From contig OX246742.1 in assembly GCA_945910005.1 (NCBI GenBank), positions 47,952,211 through 48,016,210 on the forward strand: a stretch of 64,000 nucleotides of DNA, written 5' to 3'. Each line of letters starts with the position of its first letter. Position 1 is the stretch's first letter. Under the pieces are notes generated by a model. The model did not search any database and was not told the origin of the DNA. It saw only the letters and a list, made by a program, of their open reading frames with translations. This stretch comes from Isoperla grammatica. Taxonomy: Eukaryota > Arthropoda > Insecta > Plecoptera > Perlodidae. This document shows, in pieces, positions 1 to 8,486 of this stretch. Position numbers and translations under genes: made by a program.

Positions 1-632
1 AAATTCAGTAACAATCTTAAGTAGTTTATATAAGTTATATGATAATTACATTCTCTTACGATTAAAACATTATATTGTTATTCGTTATTGTAATTGCAGT
101 TAAAATTCTGCGTCTTTAGACTACCCACAAGTAATATTTTAGTTACTAGACCTAGTTTGACGATACTAACCTATTGACCTTTGACCGCCATTTTGTATGA
201 ATACCGTGAAAACAATGTGATAACAATAAGAACTATTCATTTTAACGTATTTATGAGTAAGCACGTTGATATAATGAATATTGGCCAATAAATCGAAGAA
301 AATTTAAAAAAATTACCCATTTTGAGGAAATTGACCTCGATTAAGATCAAAAAAGGCTAAATTGGTAATTTAATTTTTTTTAAGAAACATAATACATTTA
401 CCTTACTAAAAGTGTACGATTAAACTTGCAAACATTTTCATTATTTAATTAAAAATTATTAAAAAAATTACAAATTTGACCTTTGACCCTAGTTTTGACA
501 TAGAAAGCTGGATTTGCCAGAGGTATATCATAGTTTTTTGAAAAGTACTTGTCTCAAGCTTTCATTTGATATATGTCATCCTTTGACCCAAATTTTATAC
601 CGTCATTCTCGTTATGCAAAGGACTACTAGTG
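1..632. other. AT-rich non-coding DNA, no gene seen
   Basis: No coding exon is recognisable. The stretch is AT-rich and contains two copies of TGACCTTTGACC (175-186 and 477-488), which on the opposite strand is a direct repeat of the AGGTCA-type half-site with one spacer base (DR1, a known nuclear-receptor arrangement). A single half-site, TTTGACCC, follows near 582-592. They could be chance or part of an old dispersed repeat; no promoter is evident nearby. Confidence 0.4.
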
Positions 633-1014
633 CAGGGATGGCGAACCTTTTTTGGCTTGAGTGCCATTATTTACAAATTATTGAATTTACTCTGTCCAGG
701 CGGCCTAAAAGGGCCAGTCAAATTTTAAATGAAATTTTATTATAGCTTTTTGAATAATTATAATGATTGGCGGGGAACAAATTGCCAGTGTATCATTTTG
801 TGTGTGTGGGGGGGGGGGGGGGGGGGGGATTGAGTCTTAACAACCAGAAAAGGAAGGATTTGGGCCAAATCCCGCCGGAGGTGAAATTTTTAAACCCAAA
901 ATTTCCTAAATGCCTGGAAAATGCCTTCGAGTTGTGGTCAATTTGATCCTGATACAATATATTGCACACATTTCTGTGTGCCAGCCAGAAAGTGCCATTG
1001 GTTCGCCATCCCTG
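633..1014. mobile_element. Non-autonomous hAT-like element (MITE), 382 bp
   Basis: The ends form a terminal inverted repeat: CAGGGATGGCGAACC on the left and its reverse complement on the right. They are flanked by an imperfect 8-bp target duplication (tactagtg at 625-632, cactagtg at 1015-1022). An 8-bp duplication with CAGGG ends is typical of hAT transposons. No transposase is present. The interior has a run of 21 G at 808-828. The only open frame inside runs through the G tract and is not a gene. Confidence 0.8.
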
Positions 1015-1139
1015 CACTAGTGGGACCTCGATAAAGAATTATCATCGCATTGACTTACCTTTGTTCGAAAGTCTCCCTGGCTAAACGGAACCGTTCCTAG
1101 TTGAGTTGTTCCACCCTACAATCCGTTATCTGTGGTTCC

Positions 1140-1455
1140 ACCATTCAAACATATACCGGTCAAAATTAAAATAATAGTTTTACACATATAGAAATCGCAT
1201 AAAGAATGTAGTTTTAATTACTCGCACTGTTTTTTATGACACTTGGTATTGTAAACTTTTTAAGTTTCCGGCCAAAACGAAAGCGTTGAGAAATTAAATT
1301 ACACGGTAGGTACGTACTTGTTCTATCATTCAAATAAATACCAGTCAAAACTAAAATAATAGTTTAACACTTATAGAAATTGCACAAATAATGCAGTTTC
1401 AATCACTCGTTGTGTTTTTATGGCTTTTAGTATTGTAAAATGTTGGGTTTCCGCC
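1140..1455. repeat. Diverged tandem duplication, two copies about 180 bp apart
   Basis: Copy one (about 1140-1275) and copy two (about 1322-1455) share an ordered series of phrases: CATTCAAA, ATACC.GTCAAAA, AAAATAATAGTTT, ATAGAAAT.GCA, and a GTTTCCG.C end. They differ by many substitutions and small indels, so the duplication is old. The hAT-like element that follows inserted exactly at the GTTTCCGC end of copy two. The phrase CTACAATCCGTTATCTGTG just upstream (1117-1135) recurs near 6644-6662, so this belongs to a dispersed repeat family. Confidence 0.6.
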
Positions 1456-2856
1456 AGTGGTTAATTTGTAAGGAAAAAGGTGGGTATACGCATCATAGTT
1501 TCATGTTACAATGTGCACGTGATAAAAATTGATGTCTCGGTGGGAAATTTCCCCATCCCGCTTACCAATTCAGCTTCTGGGCTCGTAATCTAGAATTGGA
1601 TTTGGAGTTTTGGGTTGGATTTGATACAATTTTACTCGTCTTCAAAAGCCAATCGTTATTTTAATTGTCCTGTAAGTTTACCATTAAATTATTAAAAGCA
1701 GATACATATAATATAAAATATCAGTTATTGAAATAGTAACACAGTAATTTTATGTGTCAACTGGCAACAATTCATTTCCAAGAGGTACAACCTAACAAAA
1801 GCAGAAATGTTTATCCGTTGTATTTATTTTTATGACAAGACATCACTTCAAAACGCGTTTCAGACTGGGCGGACTGGGCAAAAAATCCAGGCCGGGCAAA
1901 ATTTTGGTCAGGCCAGGCACAGGGGGTTTGGGAGGCTGTGGCCCCCCAACAAACAGCGCCGCAGGTGAAATTTTTTAAATCAGGTTTTTAGAAGGCATTT
2001 GGTGCGTTTTAGAAAAAACATAGCAGGATGAATGCACTACCGAAATACTGTAGTTTTCGTTGGTTAAAAGTAGAAAAACACCAGAAAGAAGATTGGTGAG
2101 AATGAGATCAAGTTACACCGAAAACCAACGAATCTACAATGTAATTTAAACCTTGCAATATCGTGAAGGAAGGGGTGGGAGGGACTCGGGTTTAAAGAAA
2201 CTTAAATTTCAATGCGCGGCAACTTACCGCTGGCGCCAGGCAGTTTATGCCTGTTCCAGACGGACCAGTCCAAATTTGGGCCAAAACAGGCAGGCCACCG
2301 GGCATCTGCCCGGTTGCCCGGCGGGCCTGTCCGCCCCCGGGACCATAAAACATAATGCAGAGCCAAATTTTTAGGTTTAACAGGAGACCCTTTTAGTCTT
2401 AAAGAGGAATCGAACGTATATCCACAAACAGAGAAATTGAAACAAACATGTAAATCATATTTTGCGGATCGTGCCATTTCCCTCACAGCAGCCAGAGCGA
2501 CTGTACCGCCTTCGCGTTGCTAACCCTACTTGGCTGGTTGACGATCGAGGAACCTGCAGCCAATAACAATAGGAGATGATTATATTTATAAAGTACGGAA
2601 GTTGGTTTGGAAAAAACGTAAAACCAAGAGATAAGAGTTTTATTTAGAGTTATAGATATATTCAAGTAAATTTGAAATATAAGCATGTGAGGGTAAAATA
2701 CCCAATACAAATTATTTTGATTTTGTATATATGTTAGCCAAAATTTGAGTGTTGCGTATCTAATAATTCATGAAAAAAGGTGGGTATACTGCGTATACCC
2801 ACGAAAATAGGTGGGTATACTGCGTATACCCGCGCTCCATTACAAATTAAGCACTG
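1455..2856. mobile_element. Non-autonomous hAT-like element, 1402 bp
   Basis: The element starts CAGTGGTTAATTTGTAA and ends with the near-perfect reverse complement (TTACAAATTAAGCACTG). It is flanked by a perfect 8-bp target duplication, GTTTCCGC at 1447-1454 and 2857-2864. The subterminal motif AAGGTGGGTATAC is present near both ends and is repeated as short palindromes around 2776-2830. No transposase frame is visible; small frames at 2153-2486 are low-complexity. The middle (about 1861-2345) has GC-rich blocks containing CTGGGCGGACTGGGC and its approximate inverse, possibly a second element nested inside. Confidence 0.85.
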
Positions 2857-2864
2857 GTTTCCGC

Positions 2865-3559
2865 GTTTTTAATAGATTATTCGCACCGGCACATCTTCAT
2901 TGAGCAACTCCTTGGCGGCCATGTTTTAAGTTTGGAAAATTCAACATCGAGTAATCGAAACGACCTATACTAGAAAACCATGGATGATGCACACCGGTAG
3001 CCATCTTTTCGGCGGCCATGACACAAAAGTACTTGTTGCCTAATCCTGTTATTGCAGTACCTTCATAGAATGAAATACAATTTTAAGTGAAACTCAATTA
3101 TTATAAAACGAGAAACATACTGAGGGGACTTATTTTCCTGGTTTTTCCGTTTTTCGCGAAGAAATTAGAACGGGAAACCGCCAGTACCAGTAGTCCGACA
3201 AACTACAACAAACACAACAGTCGGTGGTTCGAGTTGTAAGCGGAACTCGCAAGGAACACCAAATTCGTTGGCGCAAGATTTGAATGAATGATTGAATAAA
3301 TTAATATTAATTAAATGAAATATGGAACACAGTGATCCACGTAATATTGATACAATTTGAAAAGGTGTCATAATTTGATTTATTAATTATTATTATCATG
3401 TAATATGTTTATCATAATTTTGTATTATTATTAAATTATTTATTTTCAATTTCAAGGTAATTTTCTCCTTCTTTTGACCATGCTTTTTATCAAGGTATTT
3501 TTATTGGTATTTAATTTTGTATACATAATGAGGAGTATTGTATAGTATAGTATATACTC
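2865..3559. other. Non-coding DNA, nothing recognised
   Basis: AT-rich sequence with no exon, RNA gene or element end that I can support. Short open frames here (for example 3165-3371 on the minus strand) have no recognisable domain. Confidence 0.4.
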
Positions 3560-3965
3560 CTTATCTCATCTTTGACATAATTATTACCTATGATATGACT
3601 CTCCATGATTTTAGACCCTAATGAAGTTGGTGAGATTGGACTATAATTCCCCATCTTCCTCTTCTCATCCCCTCTTATATATTGGCATTACCACAGCTTC
3701 TTTCCAGTTTTCGGCCACCACCCCTGTTTTGAGGGACTCCTCCATTATCACCTTTAGAAAACCCGCCACCTCTCCAATAGCCAGCTTCAGGAAGTCAGCA
3801 TCGATACCATCCCCACCAGATGCCTTCCCTTTCTTTAGATTTGTTACACTCTCGCGACCATCGGCAACTGAGATTTTGAGCGGTGGTTTGGCTTCCATCC
3901 CATCTGCGAAATTATCTCCGGCTGCAGGGGCTTCGTCCCGCGCCTCAGCAATATCACCCGCCTCG
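3560..3965 (-). pseudogene. LINE (non-LTR retrotransposon) reverse transcriptase fragment
   Basis: The minus strand from about 3898 to 3665 encodes a stretch with KGKASGGDGID (the LINE 'KAPGPDGI' motif) followed by ENWKEAVVMPIYKRG (the 'W..A.V.PI.KKG' motif) of a non-LTR reverse transcriptase. After a frame change near 3650-3665 the same strand continues with NYSPISPTS and SKIMES, matching the next conserved block (NYRPISLxS...K..E). The YADD catalytic block, endonuclease and both ends are missing. It is a decayed internal relic. A 133-aa plus-strand frame over the same bases is its shadow. Confidence 0.75.
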
Positions 3966-4389
3966 TTGCGAGTACAAACTGAACTATGCGAGTGGATTTG
4001 TGGAGGGATGATACATATTTAAACCAACTTTTTTCAACCCGTGTTGTTTACCTTTACCATAACCATCTATATTGAGTCTGGAATTGCCCAGTCTTATATC
4101 AAAAACGTTCCGACGCGACTGAGATGTCATATATTTATTTTAGGCCTTCCTAACCTTCCTCTTTCCTATTTTAATGTAGTATGGGGGGGGGGGGGGGGGC
4201 CTGATTTATGCCTTTTAATTTGTTAACTTTTGTTTTGTTTGTGTTTTAACTTGTTTTTGACTTGTTAGGGACCCATTGTCTCTAAGCAGATTTCCACGTA
4301 AGCCTCGAGGTTCATTGGCACTTTTTCCCCACTTATAAAATTATTTCTCTTAATTGCCATCCTTTGTCTTGGCCTGTAACCCTTCTCCT
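3966..4389. other. Non-coding DNA with a 17-base poly-G tract
   Basis: No gene is seen. A run of 17 G occupies 4183-4199. Further upstream parts of the LINE relic could extend into this stretch, but I cannot recognise them. Confidence 0.4.
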
Positions 4390-5575
4390 TAGTTCCTTCT
4401 CCCATCGCTCTGCAGTAAACAGGTGCGAACTATCTTCACCATTTACCGATCCTGGACTTTGTTTGTTCTTCCCTTCCTACCTCCTACACCCTCCTATCGA
4501 CCACCTACTGCCTCCCTCGATCTTCTAGACTTTTCGTTGCTTCCTTCTACCTCCTGTTTCCCCTTTTCTCTTCCATTTCTTTCCCACCTATCCCTCTCTC
4601 TCATCCTACTACGTCTTAGACCACTTTCTCCACATCCTAAATCCGGTGACCTCCTTCCCTCCCATACTTCCCCCTCTTCCTTTTCCCTATTCCCTACTCC
4701 ACTTCCATCAGCTCCTCCCATCCCGTCTGGGCCCGGGGAAGAATAGGACCAGAATGACTGCTCGTCTTAAGAGGTGACGAAAGGAGACCCTGTCCCTTCC
4801 CTCTCCTGTATCATTGAAGATTTCTCCTCCCAGTTGGCCCTGTCCTCCCTTGCTAAACTCCCCTTATGACGACCCCCGCGATGTGCAATGGATCTGCTTC
4901 GGACATGGAATGACGTTTTTTCATATTAATCTTCATATATCACCCATTCATCGTCTCGACTCGCCAAGGTTGCAAACATATGGGACGTAAACACCAAACA
5001 TCATCATCATCATCATCAGCTACTCCCCCTACTGACCCCCTTTCTTCACACCTTCCCCCCTCCCCCGCCCTCATAGTCCCTTTACTACTTTCCACAACTC
5101 CCGTCTCCAGTGCCGTCCTTAGTTCCCACCACTTCCCTTCTCCCATCCCTTTAGTCCCTTCCTATCTTCCTTTACCTCCTCCCTCCTGTCTTCCTTTCTT
5201 CCTACCATCTCCCCTCTCAATACTATTTCCGCTTCCTTCACCTTCTACCTCCTACCTCCTGTGGCCACCTTTCTTGCCTCATACCACCCTCTCTCTTGCT
5301 CCTAATCCACTCTCGATTTCCTATCCATCTTTTCCCTTCTCCCTTCCTCCCACTCTCTTCCCCACTTCCTCACCTCCCTCCTTTCCACCAACCCCCTTCA
5401 ACAAGTCCAATTTCCTCTTCCATCGCCTCCTGCATTTATCTGAGTCCTCGTTTCTTCCCACCCTCCCCCTTTTCTCTCTCCTCAAGTCCCTTATCATCGT
5501 TTCCCTCCCTCTACGGCCCTGTACGCCTCTCCGGCCACTGATAGTACTAGACTTAGTCTACCTTTGGTACTAGAT
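4390..5575. repeat. Pyrimidine-rich (C/T) low-complexity tract
   Basis: The plus strand is very rich in C and T, made of irregular TTCCTCC, CCTACC and CCCTTC words, in two blocks (about 4390-4730 and 5000-5545) separated by more ordinary sequence with a short CAT repeat (near 5001-5016). The long frames crossing it (for example 4980-5573) translate to Pro/Ser/Leu/Phe low-complexity and are not convincing genes. Such strand asymmetry can form triplex DNA or act as a transcription barrier; no function is shown here. Confidence 0.6.
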
Positions 5576-5867
5576 CACCCAGTTTCGTTTGTTTTACGTC
5601 AGTGCTATACGTGTAGCACTTTCTACAACTGATTTTCGGCTCTTGCAGTTAGTGTAGTGTAATTAAAAGGCGCCAAAGAAATATGTCAGTTCAAAGTAAG
5701 GAGATCACTAATAATGAAAAACGCATTCTATTTCCACCGATGGTAAAACCGTAGTACTTTCATAATAAATTAATGGATTTAAAATTGACAGTATATCTCG
5801 GGTTGCCATAAGTTGTGGTGGTAAAAAGAGGACATTTTAATTAAGTGGTATACTCAGGGATTGATGC
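5576..5867. other. Non-coding DNA, nothing recognised
   Basis: No exon or element end can be supported. The phrase AAAAAGAGGACAT near 5823-5835 also occurs near 6910-6922 beside CCGGACA motifs, so repeat-derived DNA may flank the minisatellite on both sides. Confidence 0.3.
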
Positions 5868-6640
5868 ATATAGTGGGTCAGGGAGGGGTGAAACCCATAA
5901 TAGGTATACAGGCTGATGTAGATAAGCTTGTAGTGGGCTAGTGAGAGAAATGTGTTTTTGTAGCCTGAGGTGATCCCAGCTCGCAGTGAAACCCATAATA
6001 GGTGTAAAGGCTGATGTAGATAAGCTTGTAGTGGGCTAGGGAGAGAAATGTGTTTTCGTAGCCTGAGGTGATCCCAGCTCGCAGTGAAACCCATAATAGG
6101 TGTACAGGTTGTAGTGGGCTAGGGAGAGAAATGTGTTTTCGTAGCCTGAGGTGAACGCAGCTCGCAGTGAAACCCATAATAGGTGTACAGGCTGATGTAG
6201 ATAAGCTTGTAGTGGGCTAGGGAGAGAAATGTGTTTTCGTAGCCCGAGGTGAACGCAGCTCGCAGTGAAACCCATAATAGGTGTACAGGCTGATATAGAT
6301 AAGCATGTAGTGGGCTAGGGAGAGAAATGTGTTTTCGTAGCCCGAGGTGAACGCAGCTCGCAGTGAAACCCATAATAGGTGTACAGGCTGATGTAGATAA
6401 GCTTGTAGTGGGCTAGGGAGAGAAATGTGTTTTCGTAGCCTGAGGTGAACGCAGCTCGCAGTGAAACCAAAGATTAGACAGTAGTGTCTAATCTTTGGTG
6501 AAACCCATGTGTAAAGCCTGTTGTAGACAAGCTTGTAGGTTGTAGTGGGCTAGTGAGAGAAATGTGTTTTTGTAGCCTGAGGTGATCGCAGCTCGCAGTG
6601 AAACCCATAATAGGTGTAAAGCCTGGTGTAGATAGGCTTG
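5868..6640. repeat. Minisatellite, about eight units of ~98 bp
   Basis: Each unit contains GTAGTGGGCTAG, GAGAGAAATGTGTTTT, CGTAGCCTGAGGTGA, CGCAGCTCGCAGTGAAACC and CATAATAGGTGTACAGG in the same order. GTAGTGGGCT begins at 5929, 6028, 6111, 6209, 6307, 6405 and 6542, giving steps of 99, 83, 98, 98, 98 and 137. The 83-bp step is an internal deletion and the 137-bp step carries a hairpin insertion. Open frames of 79-85 codons within it are read-through of the repeat, not genes. Whether it lies 5' of USP22 or in an intron before the first visible exon is unknown. Confidence 0.9.
6466..6499. repeat. Perfect 15-bp stem hairpin inserted in the minisatellite
   Basis: The arm ACCAAAGATTAGACA (6466-6480) is followed by four bases (GTAG) and then its exact reverse complement (6485-6499). 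The hairpin is found in only one unit of the array and accounts for most of that unit's extra length. Confidence 0.9.
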
Positions 6641-7005
6641 ATCCTACAATCCGTTATCTGTGCTTCCCCATATAGGCCTACATGTTTTAAAATTATTAGA
6701 ATCGTTTTTGTAGGTAGGGCTAGTGGGTAGGGGGGGGGGGGGGGCGGGGGGTTAAGCCTCAAAATTCCCTTCGGTATGCCACTGAAAATATGGTGAACAT
6801 GACACCTGCATTTTTCGTGAAAAAGACGCGATCCGGCCGAAGTGATACCAAAAACCCGGACATTTTATGCTTTTATTAAAAAGCCGCCCGGACGCATGAA
6901 GAGCATACGAAAAAGAGGACATGTCCTGGTCATTGGGTGTCCAATGTCCGGGTTTACCCGGACAAATGGCACATCATAACCTCAAAACGTAAGTAGGTCA
7001 GTGTA
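6641..7005. other. Non-coding DNA with a poly-G tract and CCGGACA motifs
   Basis: No gene is seen. A run of 15 G occupies 6730-6744. From about 6850 to 6975 the words CCCGGACA, GGACATGTCC and TGTCCGGG recur in both orientations, suggesting the end of a degenerate transposon; I could not find a matching second end. Confidence 0.35.
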
Positions 7006-7138
7006 AAGCGTAGTGTAACGTGTAGACAAAAAGTGTAAAACCAAGTGTAGAACTTTCAACTAATCAACTTAGAGCATATGCTCTAAGGTGTAGAAGCCTG
7101 CATACACTCACTTTTTACACGTTACACTACATAACGCT
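7006..7138. repeat. Short imperfect inverted repeat (MITE-like)
   Basis: GTAGTGTAACGTGTA and AAAAAGTG on the left (about 7009-7038) are matched in inverse by CACTTTTT-like sequence and TACACGTTACACTAC on the right (about 7110-7130). A palindrome, CTTAGAGCATATGCTCTAAG, lies between (7069-7088). No target duplication is evident. Confidence 0.5.
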
Positions 7139-7487
7139 AGTAAAGCAAACAAACAATGTCAGTATCTAGCCTACAGCTGTAGTTGCCACCTGGTCATCAT
7201 GGTAGCCAATCACTGCCAAGTTCACGAAGTTCAACTCAGCAGGGAAGAGATGACGTTCGAAGAGGGAGGGGTTAATGGCGAAATAAAAATTTAGGCTTTC
7301 AGCTTCAACATCCAGGGAAGCCGCATGAGGAAAACTGATCTGTGCAGTGCTCAATTTTGAAATGAATGATCATGGTTGCATTCACTTAAAAAATTTTAAA
7401 GCAGCGAAGGGAGTGCAGCCATATCGTTTACTTTACTCTTTCTTTGTAGCTCCTACAACGTCGGATGAAAAGAGACAAAGGATGGTA
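7139..7487. other. Non-coding DNA, nothing recognised
   Basis: No exon could be identified. I looked here for the expected USP22 N-terminal zinc-finger exon (Cys/His ligands, WKQNLRAIY-like block) on the plus strand and did not find one. Confidence 0.3.
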
Positions 7488-7960
7488 CGTAGGCCTAGGC
7501 CCTAGGCCTAGGCCAAAAATTTTTGTATCCACTTGTATCTCTTTTAGAAACCGAGAGATGCCGGTAAGCGGGTAGTACTGCCTAGGCCTACCTAGCCAGT
7601 CCAGGCTGAATGTAAAGTAGCGTAGGCCTAGGCCTAGGTCCATCTAGTGCCAGACCGGTGGTTAAATAATCAGGGGCTTGGGATGTCTATTTGTGTGCAA
7701 TCGACGTCTCGTAGCCTAGCTTGTCTAGGCCCAGCCTAGGCCTAGGCCTAGGAGGTTGCGTAAAATAAACACAAACTCGTACGATTTGCCACATTTTTAT
7801 TGAATTGTATGTCTTCTGGATTGCTTAGGAGGCGTAATTGTTAGTAGGCCTATTCTATGCTAGGCCTAGGCCTCCTATGCTTAGGCATTAGTATGCTTAT
7901 TTTGTAGGTTATGTGGCTTTTAAGCCTAGGCCTTGCCTACCTAGGCCTAGGCCTACATGT
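7488..7960. repeat. Clusters of AGGCCTAGGCCTA palindromic hexamers
   Basis: Runs of two to four overlapping AGGCCT/CCTAGG units occur at about 7491-7515, 7582-7592, 7622-7640, 7730-7752, 7860-7873, 7924-7932 and 7940-7955. The unit is self-complementary at each step. Single copies of GTAGGCCTA or AGGCCTA are scattered through the window (for example near 8537, 15640 and 37026), so the motif looks like a genome-wide favoured word with local expansion here. Confidence 0.7.
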
Positions 7961-8341
7961 TGGCAATGCCTACCGGTATTCGAAGTACATTGGCCCCCAG
8001 TTCTTGACAGGGACCTGTAGGCCTACCTTGTGTAAATTGGTCTAGGCCTAGAGTTGTAGCAATACTGTGCACGACAAAGTATTGGAACAGGTGGAACAGG
8101 TTGTCAAACAAAAAGAATGAAAACCATTGGAAGTGAAAATCTGTTACTATGGTAACAATCCAGCAGTTCAAACGCTGCTAAAATGCTATTCCCCATCATA
8201 CAAAACCTGCATGGTAGACCTAAGCTACAGTTCCGAGTTAAGTTCTCAAACAAAAAACTAACTTGGAACGTAAAGAAACACGTGCCTTTGAACTGTAAAC
8301 TAGTTACATAATATTTTCTAATACCTAGATCCTTATTTTAG

Positions 8342-8486
8342 ATGGTTGCCTCAAGATGTTACACTTGCCCTGATGAGATACCAGCGATCGGAAACCGGCT
8401 TCATTCATGTCTTCACTGTGTGTATTTTGGTTGTTACGATGGAGGCCACATACAAGAACATACGAAAGCCAAGAAACATTTTTTAG
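8342..8486 (+). CDS. USP22: USP22 exon (first visible): ZnF-UBP segment
   Basis: The exon follows a TTTTAG acceptor and ends TTTTTAG|GTTTGG, leaving phase 1. It encodes CYTC, then [13 protein letters not shown] and [11 protein letters not shown], the second half of a ubiquitin-binding zinc finger, and joins the next exon as KKHFLA|MDLEYG, in line with USP22. The ATG at the first base is probably not the true start: only 18 residues precede RLHSCL, whereas the family has about 75 and needs upstream Cys/His ligands. The missing exon is either left of the window or was not recognised. Confidence 0.9.

Noticed and set aside
3621..4022. 133-codon plus-strand frame
   Set aside because: It is opposite the LINE reverse transcriptase relic, which has the conserved motifs.
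4980..5573. 197-codon Pro/Ser/Leu/Phe-rich frame as a gene
   Set aside because: It follows the pyrimidine tract exactly and its composition is explained by CT-rich DNA; no domain, signal or splice context supports it.
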